A stretch of 64,000 bases of DNA, from contig JAJEKV010000147.1 in NCBI GenBank assembly GCA_021234155.1, positions 1,387,019 through 1,451,018 on the forward strand, in the 5' to 3' direction. Below the pieces are notes generated by a model, which ran no database searches, was not told where the DNA came from, and worked only from the letters and a program-made list of their open reading frames with translations. How positions within the stretch are numbered: the first letter of the stretch is position 1; every line of letters starts with the position of its first letter. A program made the translations under genes and the position numbers. Below, piece after piece: positions 55,501 through 64,000 of the stretch. Source of the DNA: Isoetes taiwanensis. Taxonomy: Eukaryota > Streptophyta > Lycopodiopsida > Isoetales > Isoetaceae.

Positions 55501-58035
55501 TGGCAAGTAGAAGTCGGGGGGCTTTTGCGGCTGGCAAGACATTCAGAATTCGCAATTAATGCATTGCACCTAAAATAAATTCCGGTTTTGCCACCGATCC
55601 CTAATTCATCTCCAAAGACACGGCCCAATTTTCGAATTTTCGAGAAGGTCTAGGTCAAAGGGTTAGCATTAGAACGGTCGGGCAGCCCGCTTGCAGGGGC
55701 AACCGAGCCGCACCCTTCCCCAAGTCAAACGAGGCCAGACCTTGCGGGGATCCCTCACAAGAGGGGAGAGTCCCACCCCTGTGAGGCTGGATCCAAAAAG
55801 TTCCCGAGGCAGCCCTTCCCTCGGCAGCCGGGCCCCCCCTCGACGCGCTAAATGACCACCTCCCGGAGCCCTGCCTCCCCTATCCCACCGCTGATCCTCC
55901 GCTCAGGGCCCCTTCGGGAAGGTCCAAAAGATTCCAGATCGGGTCCTGAGAACTTGTCAAACCAGCGGGCGCCCCGATGTCGGGCTTTGTAGAAACCGCA
56001 CTGCTTTTGTCGCTCGCACCGGGATGCTCCGAATGGCAAATAGACCCCGCCAAATCGTCCGGAATGGCGAAATTACCCTAGGGAGCAAGTTACACGGCCG
56101 GTTTTATGAAAAGAAGGAAACACTCACGCCCACGACAAGAGATCCCGCATGCACATCCTAGGCCAATTGACTACGAGTGTGATGGAAGTGAGCTACTTTG
56201 GCGCTTGGAGTTCGGGTGGTCTTCTCGCCACGGAACTTGGTCCCTGTGGCAATGTCGACGCTCTCGAGTCCATTGGCGTGAGTCAGATCGCGATTCGAGG
56301 AGAGGGAGGTCGCCTGTCCGGCCCCCTGGCCTTGGGAGAGGAAATTTGGGGCAAGCAGCCTCGAGGGATTTTAGGGTCCGCTGCCGCATCAACACCCCCA
56401 ACTCCACTTCAAGACACCTTCCCTACCGACCGGGACAAGGAGAGGGCCTCAAACGTGAACCCCCGTGGGCTGCCGTGCCTAGAAGGGTTTACGCTTTGGG
56501 GCCGAGACTTGTCTGCTGCACTTGGGACCTCGGCCGAAGCCGCAGCCAGAATACGGAGCAAGGGGAACTGACCGGAGTTTGGGCCTTCCCCTCCTCCCGA
56601 TGTGGTGTAGAAGTCGGGGGCTTTTGGAAAAAAGACATTCATAAATGCACTAATGCATTGCACCGGTGATAAATTCCTATTTTTGCCACGGATCCCTAAT
56701 TCATCTCCAAAGACACCCAATTTTCTAATTTTCTATAGAAGTTTAGGTCAAAGGGTTAGCATTAGAACGTTTGGCCTGTCGGGCAAACCGAGCTTTAAGG
56801 TGGCAACCGAAGCCGCACTCCTTCCCAAGTCAAAGAGTCCCAACCTGTGAGGGATCCTCACAGCCCTTCCGGGGAGAGTCCGGATCCCAAGTGATCCTCC
56901 GCTCAGGGAAGGTCTCCAAAGTTCCAGATCGGGCAGAACTTGTCAACCGGTTTTGTGCTTTGAAGGGCCAAACGCTTTTGGAAACCGCATCGCCACGACA
57001 AAATGACCCCGTTCCAAATCCCGCGAATGGAAATCGCTGTTCCTCCGACAAGTTGCACTTCCGGTTTTGACTACGAATGGAAAGCCAAAGATCCCCTCCA
57101 CGATTGGTCCGCCCGCAAATCCCAACCCCGCCCCCTGACTTCGGGAGAGGAAATGGGGCAAGTGAAAAACGTTGTCCCACCGGGATGCAATGTCGACAAG
57201 CCCGAGTCCATGGCAAAACTTGATCCCCGTGGCAATGTCCGAATGGCTAAAATCGCCCCGGGAGGTGGCCCTTCGGGAGAGGAAGGAGACAAGGTCGGGA
57301 TTTTAGGTCAAGAAAAGAAAGAAACACCCCAACCCACTTCAAGACAAGATCAAGGTCCCCGCATCCACATCCTAGGGGGCCAATTGAAACCCCGGTGTGC
57401 CGTGCCTAGAAGGGCTTACGTTTTGGGGCCGGAGTCCTGGGTGGCCACGGAACTTGGTTTCCTGTGGCAATGTCGACGCTCCGAGTCCATTGGCAGAGCC
57501 AAATCGCTGATTCGAGAGGGGAGGTTCGCCTGCCCTTCCCCTGGCCTTGGGGAGAGGAAATGGGGAAAGCAGCTTAATGGGGATTTTAGGGTCCGGCTCA
57601 ATGCCAACACCCCCCCCACCATCAAGACACGCCGCAAGGTCCCGCCGACCGACAAGGGCGGGAGGGCCTCCAAAACGAAACCCCTGCGGAGCTGCCGTGT
57701 TCTAGAAGGGTTTATGCTTTGGGGGCCGAGACCTGGTCTCAAGGTACTTGAACGTACCTGGTCAGAAGCTGCAGCCGAGAATACGGAGCAAGGGGGAACC
57801 TGACCTGGGGAGTTTGGGCCTGCCCCTCCTCCGATGTGGTGTACTAGTTCGGGGGCGCGGTAAAGGGCAACACACGATTAAATTCATAATTAATGTATTG
57901 CACGAAAATAAATTCTCATTTTTGCCACCGATCCCTAATTCATCTCCAAAGACACGGCCCAATTTTTCAGAATTTTTGAGAAGGTCTAGGTCAAAGGGTT
58001 AGCATTAGAATCGCTTTAGCAGCCTTCGCTAAGTA
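46490..58035. repeat. Tandem array of about 1.1-kb units, about 10.5 copies
   Basis: The anchor CATCCTAGGCCAATTGAC recurs at about 47303, 48399, 49511, 50611, 51721, 52828, 53929, 55041 and 56154, and as a degenerate copy near 57368. Spacing is 1096-1113 bp (the last 1214). Each unit contains GCTCTAGAAGGGTTTACG, TTCCTCCTCCCGATGTGGC, ATTAATGCATTGCA and GGTCTAGGTCAAAGGGTTAG. Units differ mainly by short insertions or deletions in GC-rich spots. Long frames inside units are not conserved across copies, so I do not call genes. End copies are the most divergent. Confidence 0.95.
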
Positions 58036-58440
58036 GGCAACCGAGCTGATTTGGAAGATTTGAAGATGGAAGTGACTTCAAGCCACAAAGAAACATAAAT
58101 TTAGTGGTCGCCTTATCACCAAAGTTGGAGAAAAATCCAAGCCGATCATTCCATCACAAACTTCTGGAAGAATGTGCATTTGAAAGATTTAGAACATGGA
58201 AGTGTCCCCATTTGTAAGAGCTATAGGAGAGTCCAAACCACAAATAATCTTTAAGCGGTTCTACTAGTCCAAGTCGAAATGTCGCAGAAACCTCAGTCTC
58301 AAATGGCAAATCGAATCAAGAAGGCGATATCCAACAAGAATGCAAAAATATCTTCAAGAATCCTTCGCATCATGTTCATGCATATGTATCAATGCTAGAT
58401 TGTACCTAAGAGAAAATATAACAATGTACAAAACATAGGT
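58036..58440. other. Non-coding spacer after the array
   Basis: The sequence leaves the repeat unit at GCAACCGAGCTGATTTGG. No protein or repeat is recognised. Confidence 0.5.
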
Positions 58441-58830
58441 TTATTGAACAAAAAGATCACTTGAACAATTCAAAGATACTCCTCCCGAGCTTGGCTTATG
58501 GTTTCTATCGTGAAGTCCTCCACTTGTCCATCCCTTTGAACCATAGCTCCATGTCAAGTATGTCCGCAAGGCAGCCATGCATATGTCGACGCTTAGTATC
58601 ATGTTAATGTCGTTTTTCCCCGTGGTGCTTCCAAACCCCTCGACCATCTTTTCAAGAAGCACCTACATCATGCTAGGCAGCCCACCGTTCCTAGCAATTT
58701 GGGGTGCCTTCTCACCAATCACATACTTTAACACTTTCATCCGATGGATCGTTGTTTCATAGTCCTCATCTTCGAGTGGAGGAGGGGTTCACTTGAGGAT
58801 TCCTTCCTTCTCATGCCCTCGATTTAGCCC
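58441..58830 (-). CDS. Unrecognised ORF fragment
   Basis: Leftward it reads EDEDYETTIHRMKVLKYVIG, EKAPQIARNGGLPSMM, a TAG, then VLLEKMVEGFGSTTGKNDIN and ILSVDICMAALRTYLTWSY. No family recognised. It may be part of a CACTA-encoded or captured protein. Confidence 0.3.
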
Positions 58831-59230
58831 TACACCAAGCTATAGATTAGAAAAATAGATAAAATACAATAAAGTGTATAACCATGAGTGTAGCCCTTAC
58901 TAGAAGAGATGTTCCATATCTCTCTCGCTTGAATCCTCATCTCCTCCCCGAACTGTTCTGCCAAGCATATCTTCGGCCATGTATCCCAAAAAGCAATAAA
59001 GAAAAACTCACAATAACCGCAATGAAAAATCCAGATCCTGGATCGCCTAATACTCCAAATCATAAAAGAAATGGGAAAAATGTGAAAGCCTACCGCCGAT
59101 GACTTCAGAATGCAGACGTCATTGCTTTAAGACGATAGATCAGCGCTTAACGACAAGTAAAGGTCGCGAACGACGCCTATAATTCCACGCTACTCGGCCA
59201 TAACGACACAATGCAAATTTGTTTTGTTTT
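58831..59230. repeat. Spacer with ACGACG-type units
   Basis: 59100-59220 includes GCAGACGTCATTGC, AACGACAAG, GCGAACGACGCC and ATAACGACAC, resembling the CACTA subterminal repeats in weaker form. It could be another CACTA end or a promoter region. No gene seen. Confidence 0.4.
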
Positions 59231-59254
59231 CTCAGATAGCCGAGATGCCATGAG

Positions 59255-59894
59255 TTGGCCCTATTATCCCTCTTCCACGCCACTGGCCCTTCAGCTTCCC
59301 CGCCTCCAGCCTCCTCCTCCTCCTCTTCGCCGGAGTTCCCTCACCTAAGACCGCCATGGCCGCCTCCGATGCATGCCCGCTTGATGTCGGGCACTGCAGG
59401 TCAGTGGCAGGGCGCCGCTGGAGCACCCGAACCGCCTCCACCGAAAAGTGGCTAGAGATTTAACCTAACCCAGAAAGGGCCGGAGTTCAGCAAGCCATGA
59501 CAAAGCCGCGTGATGGGGCAAGAAAGACCTCGTCGACACCGAGGCCGAACCTCAATATCAATACAGGAGTGCCTGAAGAAATGCATGGTGAGTTTGAGTA
59601 GCTTGGCCTGTGATGCTAGAGGATAGGGGCCTTTGGGAAGGGAAACATTTGCTGAAGCCCTCACTTTCAAAAGTTGCACCCGCATCGCAACCAGGCATGC
59701 GGGGAAGTGCTCGTATACGAATTCCTTTGGGGAAATGTAAAACCTTCACGGAGGGCTTGGATTCCATGCTTCTCGAGGCTTGTTCGACGGTGGAGGAAAT
59801 CACCACGAGCACCTTCGAAATCATGAAGGGATCACATCGATGCGGATATATACCACTAGATGTGCACCGCATCCACTTTGTTTTGTGTATTTGA
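59255..59894 (+). CDS. Unrecognised Pro/Ser-rich ORF pieces
   Basis: Reads FHATGPSASPPPASSSSSSP and GQWQGAAGAPEPPPPKSG, then in another frame KPSLSKVAPASQPGMRGSA and CKTFTEGLDSMLLEACSTVE. Ends HRIHFVLCI. No domain is recognised, and the pieces may not form one gene. Confidence 0.25.
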
Positions 59895-61009
59895 ATTGTG
59901 TATGGGTTTTTTATATGAATTTTGTATTTTGAAGGAATATATATATGATTTTTTGTATATGAATCTTGCATTTTGAAGGGAATCTTCACATTTTATGATT
60001 AATTAAAACATAAAGTTTTTGTACTAATCAGATGTAGAACTCCTGATCGACGCCATAAAGCCATAGGTTCATACTAGGATGCCAAATTAACTTGGCATAA
60101 ATGTCTATGATAACTTCGGTTGCAATAATAATGGTTTGCCTATACAAAATTAAGATGCCAAAGTATTTTTCTTATTCATATGTGGGAAGAAAATATAATA
60201 ATCATAATAAAGTAATGAAGGTTCAATCGATGGTAGTCTTCTATCATGACAATAGTCTGCCCCCCAACCCCCAACCTCCCTATTCGACCGCCATCTCTTC
60301 TTCACCTTCAAATATGCGGAGGAGTGAGCCTTACATGGAACTAATGAACCACCACCGATCTCTCAAAAACGAACTAAGGTGACCTACAAAACCCTATTAC
60401 ATTAGTTCCTTTTAATGACATATAAAATTTTTATTGCATCCAAGTAAACATACTTGTTCACATTGCTCAACCCTCACGAGTGTGTCTTGACCACACATAA
60501 TCGACGAGTTGAATCTAGTGAATACAGCTACCGTGATTCTCATGATCGTGGCATGAGCACCAAGACACACAAGATCAAACCATTTCTAAATCAAACAACA
60601 TTGTTTTGAATGCACTAATGACATCAACCTCCATGATAGTCTTTATAGTACCAATCCATTCCAACATTGCCTCGATTGGGTTTGGGTCACTGACTACCCG
60701 GGTAAACTCGTATTTCAAACTTTGGCGATATACCACAATCATAAGTGCTTACAATGATCCACACTTTGTCGCCGGAAAGTGAGCAATTGAATATCATATT
60801 GATGCATATGAATTATACTACAAAAGTAAAGGAACAAATGTTCAAAATAACTAATCTAAACTCGTGGAATTATATGCTGTTGCACTTACAAATAGTGACA
60901 CGCCTTAGTATATGCAAATTCTTCGCTAGAAACATGTTTGCCACGCTGCCTCTGCCATCTCTAGTTGTTCGAAGCAGCCATTTATTGTTTATCTCACTTG
61001 GCAGGACCC
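59895..61009. other. Mostly non-coding, degenerate sequence
   Basis: AT-rich, with no confident protein. It may include the decayed 3' end of the TNP2 gene. Confidence 0.35.
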
Positions 61010-63380
61010 CTAGATGATCCGAAGTGGTTGTTTATGATTCTTTTGTCGATAGCGCTCTCTCCTCATCTCTTTTTTTTTTTTTTCCTCGTATTTTTTATCC
61101 ATTTCTCCATGGGAGTGGAGTTGTAGATGAGAAACCATTGACTTTTTGCCCGCTGCTCTTCTAGTGTGAACAATTTCTTCTGCGGGTCTTCCTTCGAACT
61201 TCTCCAATTATAGTTGGAGTGTCTTCATCGTCCATAATCGTGGAGCATTGGGGTGTAGATCGCCAAGAACCCTTGGACATAGAATAATGACTCTCGCAAC
61301 CAACCCCACCATGCAACCTCCTCTCAAGCCTTTGCCTTTCGTGATTTAAGTCCTGGAGGACCTTCGTAAGCGCTCTATAAAAACATCCATCTAGGATTTA
61401 TGGCCTGTAAGCCTCTATCATTCACTAAATGCACTAGTAAGTGAGTTTGTATGTCCGTAAAACTTGTTGGGAATTCTTCTCTAGCATACAAATATGCCTC
61501 AACGACCTTAGTCTTACGTCCGCAATTTCTATTTTACAGATTCCCTTTCCTTGTAATCCATCTAAATATGATTTAAGAAAGAAAAGTTAAGTGAGAGTTC
61601 AAAGATCGGTGTTTTTCTAAACTGCATGAACCTCGAAACTCGATAGGGACATATATTGCATGTAGTGGACCGCCTACTGTAACAATTAGGCATAAATAAA
61701 TCGCAAACATCTTTATGCCAATCATGAGATTTCAACCTCTAACCCCTCATAGAGAAACAATTATGAACTTAATGCATATATATCCCGGCCGAGTTCTTTA
61801 TTGCCTTGGATCAGCTTCTAACGGTTTCATACATTTCTAGGCACGCATCCAATCCACTTGTGGCCTTTATTCTTCTTTCCGGATGAATCCATGTTTTAGA
61901 TTTTATCCGTAGCTTCTTGTAGATCTTCGTGCTGCATCCGTAGGAAACCTTACGCCCGGGTGATGCTTCCAAATAGACGCCAACGCTTTTAAAGTATGCA
62001 TGGACTGAAGATGATGGATCTTCAATTGGCCCAATAGGTAGAAGGAAGAAGATGCTTCAATTTCATTCCTTAACCTTATTTTTCCTTCGCCGCATCCCCA
62101 CATGTTACCCCAATCTCTCATTGTCAACCTTTTTGGAGGCTTTCTAAAGGCAAAGTTTTCTTTGACCCTACGTGATCGTTTTCCATTTTTCCATTGGCGA
62201 TATCTCTTTAAGTTTGCATAGACATTTTTTGTGCAATGCCGTTGACCGGGAGTTCAACTGCTCAAACCCACACAAGACATGCCATATCCGCATAATTTGA
62301 GTCCGTGAGAGTTCTATATAAAACCAGCCAATCAAGCCGTCATTCATTTGGATTGCTCTCATAAATTGCTCAAAGACGGTTCTCTGAGACATCGCGAACT
62401 TCAATACCTTCACCCACAAATGTCAAAAGCTCATCAATAACTATTTTCGATATGGATCTAGACTTTCCTATTTCTTCTGGTCCGTGAACTAATAGTACTA
62501 CCATTAAATGGCTAGTCTCTGCGAGTAACCACGGGTAAATTATACTTGATCAACACTATCGCTAAGTTGACCACGGGTTGATTGATCGGCCCATAAGTGA
62601 TTTCAACACCATCCGCTGCCAACCCTAATCAGATTTCGTGGGTTTCCTCTTCAAATTCCGCCATGTTTCATCAATATACTTCCATTGCTTTTGCAGCCAC
62701 TAACCACGCTGAGTACATTGTCACCTTCTGAATGATTAGGCGCACAATTTAAACCCAATGAGCGGTTAGAGATTCACATCAAACAATAGCCTTATGCGAG
62801 GGGATCAATGGAAAGTAGCGAACCACCTTCACGGATCTGCTTCTTTCCCTTTGGCATCTAGATTGTACCTAGAGGCACCACATTTAGGGCATGTTTCGTG
62901 TTCTTGTAGATAACATCCTATAATATACCATGCAATCATTTGACAAGCGTGAATCTTATGGTAGCCTAAACCAAGAGTCGCCAATATATTTTTATTCTCA
63001 AGCACTTTTAAGTATAGTGTTCCTTGTGGGAGTATTTTCTCTCTTGCAATAACCCTCAGATAAAACGTGACCTTTACTGTGATACATTCAACTACAAATT
63101 CAATAAGTCAAGTGGATTGCAATTGTAATTACTCAATGTCAATAATCGCATTGTTCCATTTGAATTCCGGGTTTGAAGGTTTACTACCTAATAAAGATGT
63201 CAGCTAATCAGATATGTTTGCACCTCGATATGCCTTTATGCCTCCAATAAAACGCGGATTCAAGGACCATCAAAGAGTATTTTATATCATATCTAGGTCG
63301 CTTGTCGGAAGATTTCTGGCCAAATGTATTCAACATGCCTATGGGTTCCTCAACTTCCATGAAGTCTAGGGCATTGTCAT
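61010..63380 (-). pseudogene. CACTA TNP2 transposase (Transposase_21), degenerate
   Basis: Leftward in changing frames: LGYHKIHACQ then HETCPKCGASRYN, the Cys-rich TNP2 start. KEADPVRWFATFH matches the typical YFPL-region. DGVEITYGPINQPVVNLAIV and LIKYNLP match the DGxNPFG...LxxYNLP block. Near 61500: EAYLYAREEFPTSFTDIQTH, LLVHLVNDRGLQAINPRWMF resembles the DUF4218 end (HLVVHL..RWMYP). TNP2 cuts CACTA ends; this copy has many stops and shifts and a C-terminal Lys-rich stretch at 61015-61200. The middle part is poorly preserved. Confidence 0.75.
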
Positions 63381-64000
63381 CATCTTCATATCATCAGATT
63401 CTCGCTCATCTTCATCATTGTAACTCTTTCATTATGCTGTGCCCATGTTTGTACCATAACGTCAATGTATTCTAATTCTCAAGTATCCAAGTAATGACTT
63501 TTGATGTCGCCAATTCAAGACGCTTTGGATGGTCTATATCCACTTGCCTGTCACCATCACGATTAAACTTAAATATGTTGATTGATGATACATTTACTGA
63601 GAGCCCGGTTTGTTAAATTTTAAGCATTTAATAATCAAACCAAATATAAAATTTTATGTCATAATCAAAGCATATATTGAAGATATAATACACATTTATC
63701 TTCAATATGTGCAATCTCATTCCAAGAGAAGAAGAAGAAGAAATCAAGAAGAAGAAGAAGAATGGTGCATTCCGGACAAAAATTATATGAGTAATTTGAG
63801 TACATCATCAAAGGACCTCCCAGATATTCACCTAGGACTATATTCAATGAACAATCACCACCAATAATAATAAAGTTTTTATAGCATGCTAAAACCAAGA
63901 TATATTATCTCCCACACTCTTACAGCTTAAAAAATCTTCGTCTTTGTTTGCCTCTGAAATAAATCTTACAATTGGTAGCTTCCAGATTCTCGATAGAGCT
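63381..64000. other. Upstream flank of TNP2, AT-rich with GAA run
   Basis: Includes GAAGAAGAAGAAG at about 63730 and AT-rich sequence. It probably contains TNP2 5' exons or introns, but no conserved block is readable. Confidence 0.35.

Larger units (their letters stand above)
38449..64000 (-). mobile_element. Large CACTA (En/Spm) element or nest, open at the window end
   Basis: CACTACAAAACC at 38449 is a typical CACTA terminus, followed by dense ACGACGTC subterminal repeats. A degenerate TNP2 transposase runs on the minus strand at about 63380-61010, and a second ORF lies near the left end (40846-39365). This is the usual TNP2-first order with the 3' end at 38449. Between them are captured gene pieces and tandem arrays. 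Internal ACGACG-rich patches at 43800-43890, 44670-44790 and 59100-59220 hint at further nested CACTA ends, so it may be more than one element. Confidence 0.65.

Noticed and set aside
46490-58035. Many long open frames in the 1.1-kb repeat units as real genes
   Set aside because: Frames change from unit to unit through indels and no protein motif is kept, so they are by-products of GC-rich repeats.

Overview
This window is plant nuclear DNA made almost entirely of nested mobile elements. It shows spliceosomal introns, Ty3/gypsy-type LTR retrotransposons, primer-binding sites matching plant initiator tRNA-Met, and a CACTA (En/Spm) element with TNP2 transposase. The transposase families suggest a land plant, perhaps a non-seed plant, but I cannot name the species. 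I see no intact single-copy host gene. Most coding regions carry stops or frameshifts.

Layout. (1) 1-368, 12636-13600 and 34263-35091 are pieces of one broken retrotransposon gag family that forms the oldest layer. (2) Giant DNA transposon A (369-12635) sits inside a gag piece, with 24-bp terminal inverted repeats (TIRs) and target duplication TATC. It carries a plus-strand transposase-like gene and a convergent minus-strand gene. That gene encodes a basic/coiled-coil region, a Ulp1-type cysteine protease and an FCP1/NLI-like HAD phosphatase domain, apparently joined by splicing. A gag-only LTR retrotransposon (4519-7910, duplication ATTCT) is inserted in the phosphatase exon. (3) Giant DNA transposon B (14319-33947) has about 30-bp TIRs and target duplication ATTT. 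It carries a minus-strand DUF7869-type transposase and a divergent plus-strand gene. The latter combines a ParB-like domain with a class-beta DNA amino-methyltransferase. At least 21 copies of a TATAAATTTATA-cored palindrome lie only in this element's non-coding parts. A gypsy LTR retrotransposon (19541-30647, duplication GAGGA) splits the methylase gene. (4) 33952-38448 holds gag, LTR and polypurine remnants. (5) From 38449 to the window end lies a large CACTA element or nest. It contains a terminal CACTA, ACGACG-rich subterminal repeats, a proline/arginine-rich second ORF, a captured kinase-like sequence, a long GAA tract and a captured ARGONAUTE PIWI fragment with introns. An 11.5-kb array of about 1.1-kb repeats and a degenerate TNP2 transposase complete it.

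How it fits together. Elements A and B share a design: long TIRs, 4-bp duplications, one DDE-like transposase and one large multidomain accessory gene, with element-specific short motifs in introns. The accessory genes (SUMO-protease/phosphatase in A, ParB/methylase in B) and the captured ARGONAUTE piece all touch chromatin, modification or silencing, so the elements may have recruited functions for evading or using host epigenetic control. That last step is inference. Many frameshifts fall at homopolymers or GC-rich runs, so some may be assembly error rather than decay.
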